A stretch of DNA of 5,898 bases from Flavobacteriaceae bacterium (GCA_023262245.1 JALRDC010000157.1:1-5898); one strand, 5' to 3'. Counted from the first letter of the stretch, positions 1 through 5,898 are shown. The notes: generated by a model not told the origin, from the letters alone. A program made the numbers and translations.

Positions 1-808
1 TGGGCCGTTGAGTTTTCTCAATGATGGCTTGAGCACCGTCCAAAGAAAAAAGTCCACATTTGAAGTATACAAATCCATTTTCGATATAACAATAGGCACC
101 AATAGGGGCCGTACAGCCTCCTTCCAGAGTATTGAGAAACGAACGCTCTATTTCTGCACAAAGAGCTGTTTCATCACAGTTAATTTGTTTTAGTATTTGT
201 GCTATAGTCCTATTGTTAGTAAGGTTTGTGAGTCCAATAATTCCCTGTCCTGGAGCAGGAATCATCCAGTCTAATACCTGGTATTTTTCATCTAAAAGCC
301 CTAAACGATCAAGACCTGCTTGGGCAAAAATGGCACCTCCCCAGTTTGATTTTTGAAGCTTTTCTAATCTTTTTTGAAGATTTCCACGTAGATTTTCTGT
401 TTGATGTTCAGGATATTTTCTGAGCCACTGAGCCCTCCTTCTCAAACTCCCCGTACCGATCTGTGGACGGCTTTCCCAGTTAGTAAATTCTGAGTGAAAT
501 ACCATTACATCCATTGGCGCACCTCTGGTCAAACAAGCACTGATTTCAATTCCTTCCGGCACTAAGGTTGGGACATCTTTTAAACTGTGAACGGCAATAT
601 CAATTTGATCATTTAAAAGAGCACGATCAAGGTTTTTAGTAAAAATTCCCTGAATACCCATTGCGTAAAGTGGTTGGATGAGGTCTTGATCCCCATTGCT
701 TTCAATTGGGACTAAAATGCACTCTTGACCAAGATTTTCTAATTGCTCTTTAACTTTATTTGCCTGCCATAATGCCAGAGCACTTTTACGTGTTCCAATC
801 CGTATCAT
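1..808 (-). CDS. hemC: Hydroxymethylbilane synthase (porphobilinogen deaminase), 3' end cut by window edge
   Basis: HemC condenses four porphobilinogen molecules into the linear tetrapyrrole hydroxymethylbilane in the cytoplasm, the third step of haem synthesis after 5-aminolevulinate. The frame starts at ATG 808-806 and stays open for 269 codons to the window edge; family proteins are about 300-310 residues, so only the end of the C-terminal domain is missing. Family motifs occur in order: MIRIGTRKSALALWQ at 1-15; HSLKDVP at 74-80 with the catalytic Asp78; GTGSLRRR at 118-125 for substrate binding; LRGN at 140-143; PAPGQG at 184-189; and LEGGCTAPIG at 228-237, where Cys232 is the expected attachment site of the dipyrromethane cofactor. 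The start ATG overlaps the hemA stop in an ATGA, so the two are translationally coupled in one operon. There are no internal stops or frameshifts. The identification is firm. Confidence 0.97.
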   Translation of the reverse strand, partial: MIRIGTRKSALALWQANKVKEQLENLGQECILVPIESNGDQDLIQPLYAMGIQGIFTKNLDRALLNDQIDIAVHSLKDVPTLVPEGIEISACLTRGAPMDVMVFHSEFTNWESRPQIGTGSLRRRAQWLRKYPEHQTENLRGNLQKRLEKLQKSNWGGAIFAQAGLDRLGLLDEKYQVLDWMIPAPGQGIIGLTNLTNNRTIAQILKQINCDETALCAEIERSFLNTLEGGCTAPIGAYCYIENGFVYFKCGLFSLDGAQAIIEKTQRP

Positions 809-2043
809 TTCTTGGATTGATTCTCAGATTTCAAACGGAAAACATCTGTCATTAGTTCTATGGTTTCTTCTGCTTTATGAGGGTTTTCACGAATGTAAGC
901 TGCAATTTGACCTGTTATTTTTTGTGCGATCTGTTGCTTCTTTTTGTAGCCAAAACAATTGTTGATATAATTTTCTAGTTCTCTCGCTTCTTTTTTTGAG
1001 GGGACAATTTTGTCTTTAAAAGCATTAAGAGTTGGGATGTATTTTCGATGTTTTAACCAAACTAAAAATTCTGTTTTAACTTCATCTAAAATAATTTCAG
1101 CTTTGGGGATGTATTTTTTTCTTTTCTCAAAAGTGGCATCAGTAATTTGAGACAATTCATCTAAATGAACCACACGTACATTTTCCAAATCATTGACTTC
1201 TGAAGCAACATTTCTTGGAATTGATAGATCAAGAATCAACAGCGGTTTTGTCGTGTGAATTAATTCTATAGTTAAGGTAGGATTTTGGGCTCCAGTAGCA
1301 ACTATGAGCACATCTGCACTGTGAATTTCTGAGGCTAGTTCTCCATAAGGCTTCACTAAAACAGGAAACTTAGCTGCTATTTTTTCTGCTCGGGCTTGAG
1401 TTCTATTGATTAAAGTAATATGATCATTCTGGGTATGTTTCACCAAATTTTCGCAGGTATTGGTTCCTATTTTTCCTGTTCCGAAAAGCAGTATCTTTTT
1501 TTTCGATATGTCGGGTACATGATTGAGTATGTACTGCACAGAAGCAAAGGCAACTGAGGTAGCCCCACTTGAAATTTTGGTTTCCGTTTTAATGCGTTTA
1601 CTGGTTTGGATTACTGCGTTTATAAGGCGTTCCAGAGAGCCTTGCGCTAAATCCATTTTTTTAGATCGGTAAAAACTTTGTTTGATTTGTCCAATGATTT
1701 CAAAATCCCCAAGAATTTGACTTTCTAGACCAGTTCCTACACGAAATAAATGTTGAAAACCCGCCTCATCCTTTAGGCAATATCCAATTTGTTCAAATAA
1801 TTCATGGCTTCCACCTGAATGACGACAAAGCAAATCAATCAAACTTTTCGCATCTTTTGCCCAAGCATAGATTTCTGTTCGGTTGCAGGTGTTTATGACA
1901 AGCAAGTCCTTAATATTGCGTTCTTTCGCATCTAAAAACAAGGCATGATGTTGTGAGTCATTGAGACTGAATTGACCTCTTAGGTCAATATCAGCCGACT
2001 TATAACTAACTCCAATGGCAAAGAAATGATGTGTTTCTTTCAA
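805..2043 (-). CDS. hemA: Glutamyl-tRNA reductase
   Basis: HemA reduces glutamyl-tRNA(Glu) with NADPH to glutamate-1-semialdehyde, the committed and usually regulated step of the C5 haem pathway. The 412-residue protein has the full family layout. The N-terminal catalytic domain has GVSYKSADIDLRGQFSL at 11-27 and NTCNRTE at 51-57, with nucleophile Cys53. LESQILGDFEIIGQIK at 106-121 follows (family form LGEPQILGQVK). The NADPH-binding Rossmann domain has GTGKIG at 188-193, then DLSIPRNV at 272-279 and HLDEL at 293-297. A helical C-terminal dimerisation domain covers about 310-405. The start is unusual: the codon at 2043-2041 is TTG, an in-frame TGA lies at 2052-2050, and the next Met is residue 130. 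An ATG at 2053-2051 is out of frame by one base, so the start is either a real TTG or a one-base change in TTTT hides an ATG. The gene overlaps hemC by 4 nt and is divergent from the AraC-type regulator. Confidence 0.96.
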   Translation of the reverse strand: MKETHHFFAIGVSYKSADIDLRGQFSLNDSQHHALFLDAKERNIKDLLVINTCNRTEIYAWAKDAKSLIDLLCRHSGGSHELFEQIGYCLKDEAGFQHLFRVGTGLESQILGDFEIIGQIKQSFYRSKKMDLAQGSLERLINAVIQTSKRIKTETKISSGATSVAFASVQYILNHVPDISKKKILLFGTGKIGTNTCENLVKHTQNDHITLINRTQARAEKIAAKFPVLVKPYGELASEIHSADVLIVATGAQNPTLTIELIHTTKPLLILDLSIPRNVASEVNDLENVRVVHLDELSQITDATFEKRKKYIPKAEIILDEVKTEFLVWLKHRKYIPTLNAFKDKIVPSKKEARELENYINNCFGYKKKQQIAQKITGQIAAYIRENPHKAEETIELMTDVFRLKSENQSKK

Positions 2044-2066
2044 AAGGTTTCATTCAATTTTCGTTA

Positions 2067-2074
2067 CAAAAGTA
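2067..2074 (-). promoter_or_regulatory. hemA: Candidate hemA -7 promoter element
   Basis: On the minus strand this reads TACTTTTG, an exact match to the Bacteroidetes -7 consensus TAnnTTTG. Transcription would start near 2060, about 17 nt before the hemA TTG, a plausible short leader. At the expected -33 distance there is only a T-rich tract without a clear TTG, so the match is one-sided. Such octamers are frequent in AT-rich DNA; the position, not the match alone, favours it. Confidence 0.4.
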
Positions 2075-2128
2075 AGTGAGAGAACACCTAAAAAATAACG
2101 CTAAAAAGTTTTTAAATACCTATAAAGG

Positions 2129-2148
2129 TTTTCTTTCTTTCTTTTCTT
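2129..2148. repeat. Polypyrimidine (TTTC)-type tract
   Basis: A 20-nt run containing only T and C on the plus strand, built of imperfect TTTC/CTTT units, sits in the middle of the hemA-regulator intergenic region. It may be a flexible or bent spacer between the two divergent promoters, or simply low-complexity AT-rich sequence. The short tandem units could vary in length by slippage, but nothing here shows that they do. Confidence 0.4.
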
Positions 2149-2166
2149 AAAAAACTCTAAAAACCC

Positions 2167-2200
2167 TATTTTTGTCTAACTTTTTATAGATTTAGTTTAC
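2167..2200 (+). promoter_or_regulatory. Candidate promoter region of the regulator-hemH-MATE operon
   Basis: Two overlapping readings are possible on the plus strand. TATTTTTG at 2167-2174 is an exact TAnnTTTG -7 element but lacks a clear -33 TTG; it would give a start near 2181 and a leader of about 40 nt. Alternatively TTTG at 2171-2174 serves as the -33 element, followed after 18 bp by the weaker -7 TAGTTTAC at 2193-2200, giving a start near 2207 and a leader of about 15 nt. The leader is A-rich without a Shine-Dalgarno sequence, as is common in Bacteroidetes. No promoter is expected inside the operon because the downstream genes touch or overlap. Confidence 0.4.
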
Positions 2201-2207
2201 AAAAATA
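2167..2207. promoter_or_regulatory. 9-bp inverted repeat, candidate operator of the AraC-type regulator
   Basis: TATTTTTGT at 2167-2175 is the exact reverse complement of ACAAAAATA at 2199-2207. The arms are separated by 23 bp and their centres are 32 bp apart, close to three turns of B-DNA, so a dimer could touch both on one face. The right arm ends 14 bp before the regulator start codon. Each arm also contains a TAnnTTTG octamer, one on each strand pointing towards the other. It could therefore be an autoregulatory operator overlapping the promoter, a pair of promoter elements, or chance in AT-rich DNA. The repeat is seen directly; its role is inference. Confidence 0.35.
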
Positions 2208-2221
2208 CAATTAAACCATTC

Positions 2222-3103
2222 ATGAAAAATAACGGTACAAGTTCTATTGATGAGACAGACATAGAAAAAGGTTTTTATGTCCTTCGTATGAAAAATGACA
2301 GCGAGGGTCTTCAGCATAAAAAACAAGGGGTAAATCAAGATGTTATTCAGTTTCATTTTTGTTTAAAGGGTCAAACAAACTTCACATTTAATGAAGGACG
2401 GTATACCTTTCAAGTCCAAGAAGACCATTCCATGTTGCTTTACAACCCTCAAAAAGCATTGCCCATAGACGTGGAATTAGCACCAAATACCTGGATGGTG
2501 AGTATTTTAATCTCCATAACTAAATTTCATTCTTTATTTTCCCCTGATGCAAATCATATTTCTTTTTTAAGCCCTGAAAATAGTTTTAGAAAGTATTATG
2601 ACAATCTTCCATTTTCATCCTCTATTGCTGTAGTTTTAAGTCAAATTCTGCAAGCCAAAGTTCACGACAGCATGAGGTCTTTGTATTTTAAAGGTAAGGT
2701 TTATGAGTTGTTGAGTTTGTATTTCAATAAAAGTGAGGATCCTTCTGTAGAGCAATGCCCTTTTTTAGTTGATGAAGAAAACATCCAAAAAATCCGACGC
2801 GCTAAAGCCATTATATTAGAGCGCATGACCGACCCCCCTTCTCTTGAGCAACTTGCAGTAGAAATAGGCTTGTCTTTGAAAAAGCTCAAGGAAGGGTTTA
2901 AACAGCTATACGGAGATACCGTATTTGCTTATTTATTAGATCATAAAATGGAAGAAGCTAGAAGAATGCTGGATTCTCAAAAATATAATGTCAATGAAGT
3001 AGGACTGAAGTTGGGATACAGTACAGCCAGTCATTTCATAACGGCATTTAAAAAGAAATACGGAACCACTCCAAAGAAATATTTAGGTTCTGTATCTTCG
3101 TAA
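2222..3103 (+). CDS. AraC-family transcriptional regulator, PchR-like, of the haem locus
   Basis: This 293-residue protein has an N-terminal ligand-sensing part and a C-terminal AraC/XylS DNA-binding domain. Residues about 40-100 look like a beta-rich cupin-type sensor (VIQFHFCLKGQTNFTF). The first helix-turn-helix covers about 206-231 (PSLEQLAVEIGLSLKKLKEGF), the second about 256-287, ending with the family signature FKKKYGTTPKKY at 276-287. KLKEGFKQLYGDTVFAYL at 221-238 resembles PchR, the iron-siderophore-responsive AraC regulator of Pseudomonas. A Cys-Pro dipeptide (Cys179-Pro180) sits in the linker just before the DNA-binding part; this is the core of haem-regulatory motifs, though it could be coincidental. 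The gene is divergent from hemA and 10 nt upstream of hemH, so control of haem or iron genes is likely, but the ligand is unknown. ATG 2222 is the only nearby start. Family assignment is firm, target inferred. Confidence 0.92.
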   Translation: MKNNGTSSIDETDIEKGFYVLRMKNDSEGLQHKKQGVNQDVIQFHFCLKGQTNFTFNEGRYTFQVQEDHSMLLYNPQKALPIDVELAPNTWMVSILISITKFHSLFSPDANHISFLSPENSFRKYYDNLPFSSSIAVVLSQILQAKVHDSMRSLYFKGKVYELLSLYFNKSEDPSVEQCPFLVDEENIQKIRRAKAIILERMTDPPSLEQLAVEIGLSLKKLKEGFKQLYGDTVFAYLLDHKMEEARRMLDSQKYNVNEVGLKLGYSTASHFITAFKKKYGTTPKKYLGSVSS

Positions 3104-3113
3104 AAAATTGCAC

Positions 3114-4145
3114 ATGAAAGGAGTTTTACTTGTCAATCTGGGTTCTCCGGATAGTACAGATACAAATGATGTTAAGGAATACTTAGACGAATTTTTAATG
3201 GATGAGCGGGTCATTGACTTGCCCAAGTGGTTTCGAACCTTTTTAGTAAAAGGGATTATCTTAAAAACACGTCCAAAACGATCGGCAGAAGCCTATAGAA
3301 AAATTTGGTGGGAGGAAGGTTCACCACTCATTGTGCTCTCTAAAAAACTACAAGAGAAGGTACAAAAAAAAGTATCTGTGCCTCTTGCCTTAGCAATGCG
3401 CTATGGCAATCCTTCTATAAAAGAGGGGATGAAAAAATTAAAAGATTTAGGGGTAACCGAGGTGTTATTGGTACCCTTATATCCACAATTTGCAATGGCA
3501 ACTACAGAGACAATTTTAGTACTAGCAGAAGAATTGCAGCAAAAGGAATTTCCCGAAATGAAACTCACTTCCTTGCCTCCCTTTTACGACCATCCTGATT
3601 ATATACGTGTATTGGGAAATTCAATTCAAGAGGCACTACAGGGTAAAGATTGGGAGCATTTGTTGTTTTCCTATCATGGGGTGCCGGAACGCCACATTCG
3701 TAAATCTGATGTGACCAAATCCCATTGCAAAATGGACGGTAAATGTTGCTTTACTGACTCCCCGGCACATGCCTATTGTTACCGGCATCAGTGCGAAACG
3801 ACCTCCATTAAAGTTGCCGAATATTTGGAACTCAAGGAAGGGAGCTATTCCACCAGTTTTCAATCTCGAGTCTCCATTTTAGGCTCCTGGTTAAAACCTT
3901 ATACCGATAAAACGGTAGAAAATTTTGCCAAAACAGGAACTAAAGAATTAGCTATTGCTACACCAGCATTTGTTTCAGATTGTTTAGAAACTTTGGAAGA
4001 AATAGGTATGGAAGCCGCAGAAGATTTTGAAGAAAAGGGAGGAAAACATTTACACGTTATTCCTTGTATCAACGATCGGGACGATTGGGTAAATGTTCTG
4101 AGTCGTTGGATCGATGAATGGGCACACAAGGAGGTAGCTGAATGA
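3114..4145 (+). CDS. hemH: Ferrochelatase (protoporphyrin ferrochelatase)
   Basis: HemH inserts Fe2+ into protoporphyrin IX to give protohaem, the last step of the classical protoporphyrin route. I choose ATG 3114 (343 residues, MKGVLLVNLGSPDS) over an in-frame TTG at 3108 that would add only Met-His. Features in order: VNLGSPDSTDTNDVKEYL at 6-23; PLYPQFAMATTET at 121-133; FSYHGVPERH at 185-194 with the metal-binding catalytic His188; SRVSILGSWLKPYTD at 251-265; and PAFVSDCLETLEE at 284-296 with the conserved acidic residue Glu292. Right after the active-site His lies a cysteine-rich segment, Cys205, 211, 212, 222 and 227 (CX5CCX9CX4C), absent from the Bacillus enzyme. The gene lies 10 nt after the regulator and overlaps the MATE gene by 4 nt, so all three are probably co-transcribed. 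No Shine-Dalgarno sequence is seen. Confidence 0.97.
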   Translation: MKGVLLVNLGSPDSTDTNDVKEYLDEFLMDERVIDLPKWFRTFLVKGIILKTRPKRSAEAYRKIWWEEGSPLIVLSKKLQEKVQKKVSVPLALAMRYGNPSIKEGMKKLKDLGVTEVLLVPLYPQFAMATTETILVLAEELQQKEFPEMKLTSLPPFYDHPDYIRVLGNSIQEALQGKDWEHLLFSYHGVPERHIRKSDVTKSHCKMDGKCCFTDSPAHAYCYRHQCETTSIKVAEYLELKEGSYSTSFQSRVSILGSWLKPYTDKTVENFAKTGTKELAIATPAFVSDCLETLEEIGMEAAEDFEEKGGKHLHVIPCINDRDDWVNVLSRWIDEWAHKEVAE

Positions 4146-5491
4146 GAAAAGGCTCCACAGAACTTTTAGGTACTCTTCCCATTCCCAAATTATTAATTCA
4201 GCAAGCAATTCCTGCTTCGATAGGAATACTGGTAATGTCGTTAAACATATTAATTGACACTATTTTTGTAGGTCAATGGATAGGATCAAATGCGATTGCA
4301 GCCATCAATGTGGTTCTTCCAGTATCTTTTTTTATTGCTGCCTTGGGGATGTCAATTGGAATTGGGGGCGCTTCAATTATTTCAAGGAGTTTAGGTGAAA
4401 GGAATCTTGAAAAAGCAGCACAAACTTTTGGAAATCAAATTTCTTTAACCCTAGTCATGACAACTTTTGTCATCATATTTGGCTTGGCATATGTAGATCA
4501 AATAATTCCGATCTTTGGGGGTAATGGGAGCCTTTTCGACCTTGCTAAAACATACTATATCATTGTAATGTACGGAGTGCCAGTATTGGCTTTCTGCATG
4601 ATGTCAAATAACAGCATACGTGCAGAAGGGAAGCCCAAAAATGCGATGTATGCAATGCTGCTCCCTTCCGCTTCGAATTTGATTTTAGATTATGTATTTA
4701 TAAAGGCTTTTGACTGGGGTATGATGGGTGCGGCATGGGCAACGACTCTTTCCTACGGAGTTTGCGCCTCCTATATCATTTATTTTTTTCTTTCAGGAAA
4801 ATCCTCACTCAAACCCACTATTAAAGCCTTTATTCCGAAGATTGATTTGGTTCACGAAATAGCTTCCTTAGGTTCTGTAACCCTTGTACGTCAGGCTATG
4901 GTAAGTATAACCGTCCTTTTGGTAAACAACATTCTCTTTACTTTAGGAGGAGAGTCATCCATTACAGTATATGCTATTATCAGCAGGATGTTAATGTTTG
5001 CTACCTTTCCAATTTTTGGAATTACCCAAGGATTTCTTCCAATTGCAGGGTATAACTATGGTGCTCAAAATTGGCAGCGCGTCAGAAAATCAATCAATAT
5101 TTCCATCGCCTACTCCAGTATAATGGCAAGCCTGATTTTTGTAGCTATTTTTCTTTTTTCAGATGTTATTCCAGCAATTTTTTCAAAAGATATTGCCGTC
5201 TCAGATCAGACATCAGTGGCACTACGCTATGTGTTTATGGCTTTACCTATCATTGGGGTTCAGCTTATTGGAGCAGCATATTTTCAAGCAATTGGAAAAG
5301 CACTACCTGCATTACTTCTGACATTAAGTAGGCAGGGACTCTTTTTCATTCCTTTGTTGTTTTTACTTCCTCCTCATTTTGGAATATTGGGAGTTTGGAT
5401 GGCCTTCCCACTAGCAGACTTATGTTCTACAGTAGTCACCGTATATTATTTAAATCGAGCTGTTCGTAAAGATTTGATTTCTAAAGCATAA
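4142..5491 (+). CDS. MATE-family efflux transporter
   Basis: This 449-residue inner-membrane protein has the length and pattern of about twelve hydrophobic helices of the MATE family, which exports organic compounds in exchange for Na+ or H+. Visible family features are Asp39 in the first helix (LIDTIFVGQWIG at 37-48), a second helix near 57-80 ending in SIISRSLGERN, RAEGKPKNAM at 160-169, SNLILDYVFI at 178-187, GAAWAT at 196-201, the second-half signature GFLPIAGYNYGAQNW at 297-311, and GVWMAFPLAD at 417-426. Its ATG overlaps the hemH stop in an ATGA, so it is translationally coupled to ferrochelatase. That placement suggests a porphyrin, haem or haem-linked compound as substrate, but MATE substrates cannot be read from sequence. 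Assignment to a named subgroup (NorM, DinF, MepA) is not justified here. There is no obvious terminator hairpin after its stop. Confidence 0.94.
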   Translation: MRKGSTELLGTLPIPKLLIQQAIPASIGILVMSLNILIDTIFVGQWIGSNAIAAINVVLPVSFFIAALGMSIGIGGASIISRSLGERNLEKAAQTFGNQISLTLVMTTFVIIFGLAYVDQIIPIFGGNGSLFDLAKTYYIIVMYGVPVLAFCMMSNNSIRAEGKPKNAMYAMLLPSASNLILDYVFIKAFDWGMMGAAWATTLSYGVCASYIIYFFLSGKSSLKPTIKAFIPKIDLVHEIASLGSVTLVRQAMVSITVLLVNNILFTLGGESSITVYAIISRMLMFATFPIFGITQGFLPIAGYNYGAQNWQRVRKSINISIAYSSIMASLIFVAIFLFSDVIPAIFSKDIAVSDQTSVALRYVFMALPIIGVQLIGAAYFQAIGKALPALLLTLSRQGLFFIPLLFLLPPHFGILGVWMAFPLADLCSTVVTVYYLNRAVRKDLISKA

Positions 5492-5535
5492 GTTTAACAG
5501 AATCTCAAATCCAACTTTTTTAAAATAAATTTTCA

Positions 5536-5543
5536 TATTTTTA
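5536..5543 (+). promoter_or_regulatory. Weak -7-like element before the secreted BNR protein gene
   Basis: TATTTTTA differs from the Bacteroidetes -7 consensus TAnnTTTG only in the last base and would place a transcription start near 5550, about 15 nt before the ATG at 5565. No clear -33 TTG is present at the right distance. The 73-bp gap and the change of function argue for a separate promoter, but this particular site is a weak guess. Confidence 0.2.
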
Positions 5544-5564
5544 GTTCTCACAGAAAAACGAATT

Positions 5565-5898
5565 ATGAAAAAATCAAAACTGCATCTCCAAATCGTCTTA
5601 GCATCTATAATAATGGCATTCACTATGGTACAACCCATAAATGCACAATCAAGAAAGCGGGGAAAGATAAACACGATCAGTTTTCCGGAAAGTTCCTATG
5701 CCTCATTGGAATACCGTTCTATCGGTCCTTTTCGTGGCGGGAGATCTGCTGCTGTAACAGGAGTTCCTGGCAAACCCAACTTATTTTACTTTGGCGCTGC
5801 TGGCGGTGGAGTATGGAAAACGGAAGATGGGGGTCAGACCTATGAAAACATCTCTGATGGTTATTTTGGTGGAAGTATTGGTTCTGTAGCAGTTGCAA
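5565..5898 (+). CDS. Secreted BNR/Asp-box (sialidase-fold, VPS10-like) protein, N-terminal fragment
   Basis: The frame starts at ATG 5565 and is open for 111 codons to the window edge. Residues 1-27 form a Sec signal peptide: MKKSK, a hydrophobic stretch about 9-22, and a likely cleavage after ...PINA, giving a mature start QSRKRG. The mature part contains YRSIGPFRGGRSAAV at 50-64, FYFGAAGGGVWKTEDGGQTY at 74-93 and SDGYFGGSIGSVAV at 97-110. These match the start of the large (roughly 1000-residue) beta-propeller proteins of Bacteroidetes usually labelled glycosyl hydrolase, sortilin/VPS10 or WD40/YVTN/BNR-like repeat protein. TEDGGQTY at 86-93 is an Asp box (S/T-x-D-x-G-x-T-W/F) with Tyr in the last position. 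Despite the common database label, enzymatic activity of this group is not established by this motif. It lies 73 bp after the MATE gene on the same strand and has no evident link to haem synthesis. Confidence 0.88.
   Translation, partial: MKKSKLHLQIVLASIIMAFTMVQPINAQSRKRGKINTISFPESSYASLEYRSIGPFRGGRSAAVTGVPGKPNLFYFGAAGGGVWKTEDGGQTYENISDGYFGGSIGSVAVA

Noticed and set aside
8..356. Two short plus-strand open frames at the left edge
   Set aside because: They run opposite hemC, whose cofactor Cys, LEGGC and PAPGQG motifs fall in this stretch.
1..808. hemC as a truncated pseudogene
   Set aside because: The frame is intact up to the window edge and has all catalytic motifs; only the window boundary cuts it.
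2127..2165. GGTTTT / AAAACC 6-bp inverted repeat in the hemA-regulator spacer
   Set aside because: It is short, with a 27-bp spacer of low complexity, and is expected by chance in such AT-rich DNA.
2701..2889. Short minus-strand open frame inside the regulator gene
   Set aside because: It lies wholly within a well-supported coding gene in an opposing frame and shows no recognisable protein features.
3108..3113. Earlier TTG start for hemH giving Met-His before the ATG
   Set aside because: It adds only two residues, lies 4 nt after the regulator stop without supporting signal, and ATG 3114 gives the usual family N-terminus MKGVLLVNLGSP.
3636..4129. Two minus-strand open frames opposite hemH
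   Set aside because: Both are opposite conserved ferrochelatase motifs and look like by-products of codon use.
5071..5331. 86-codon plus-strand open frame inside the MATE gene
   Set aside because: It is a shifted frame of the transporter sequence, rich in Ser, Tyr and Phe, with no sign of independent function.
5521..5532. AAAATAAATTTT inverted repeat after the MATE gene as a terminator
   Set aside because: It contains no G or C and has a 2-nt loop, so it could not form a stable hairpin; I see no convincing terminator in this gap.
5450..5674. Minus-strand open frame spanning the MATE end and the start of the secreted protein gene
   Set aside because: It crosses two well-supported plus-strand genes and their spacer and has no recognisable features.

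Overview
The window looks like chromosomal DNA of a marine-type Flavobacteriia/Bacteroidetes bacterium. The reasons are AT-rich coding sequence, very short or absent Shine-Dalgarno sequences, TAnnTTTG-like promoter motifs, and protein sequences of flavobacterial character: HemA with LGDFEIIGQIK, HemH with a cysteine-rich segment after the catalytic His, and a secreted BNR/VPS10-type protein starting YRSIGPFRGGRSAAV. It is mainly a haem (tetrapyrrole) biosynthesis locus arranged around one divergent promoter region.

Left part, minus strand: hemA (glutamyl-tRNA reductase, 2043 down to 805) is followed with a 4-nt ATGA overlap by hemC (hydroxymethylbilane synthase, 808 down past the left edge). 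These are an early, committing step of the C5 pathway and the step that makes the linear tetrapyrrole. hemC lacks only its last few dozen codons because the window ends. hemA has no in-frame ATG near its start: it begins with TTG, or else carries a one-base change that separates it from an ATG 10 nt upstream.

Centre: a 178-bp AT-rich intergenic region (2044-2221) lies between hemA and a divergent gene for a PchR-like AraC-family regulator. It holds TAnnTTTG matches on both strands, a polypyrimidine tract, and a perfect 9-bp inverted repeat (2167-2175 / 2199-2207) whose half-site centres are 32 bp apart, about three helical turns, just upstream of the regulator start.

Right part, plus strand: regulator (2222-3103), hemH (protoporphyrin ferrochelatase, 3114-4145) and a MATE-family multidrug/small-molecule exporter (4142-5491) form a tight cluster with a 10-nt gap and then a 4-nt overlap, so they are almost certainly one operon. 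The layout suggests that the regulator controls haem or iron homeostasis, with hemH making haem and the MATE pump possibly exporting a porphyrin or related compound; the pump's substrate is inference. After a 73-bp gap, an independent gene for a secreted BNR/sialidase-fold protein begins at 5565 and runs off the right edge.

I see no mobile element, CRISPR array, tRNA or rRNA gene, and no wholly unknown gene. The most interesting points are the regulator (with a Cys-Pro dipeptide of haem-regulatory type), its candidate operator, the odd hemA start, and the ferrochelatase-MATE coupling.
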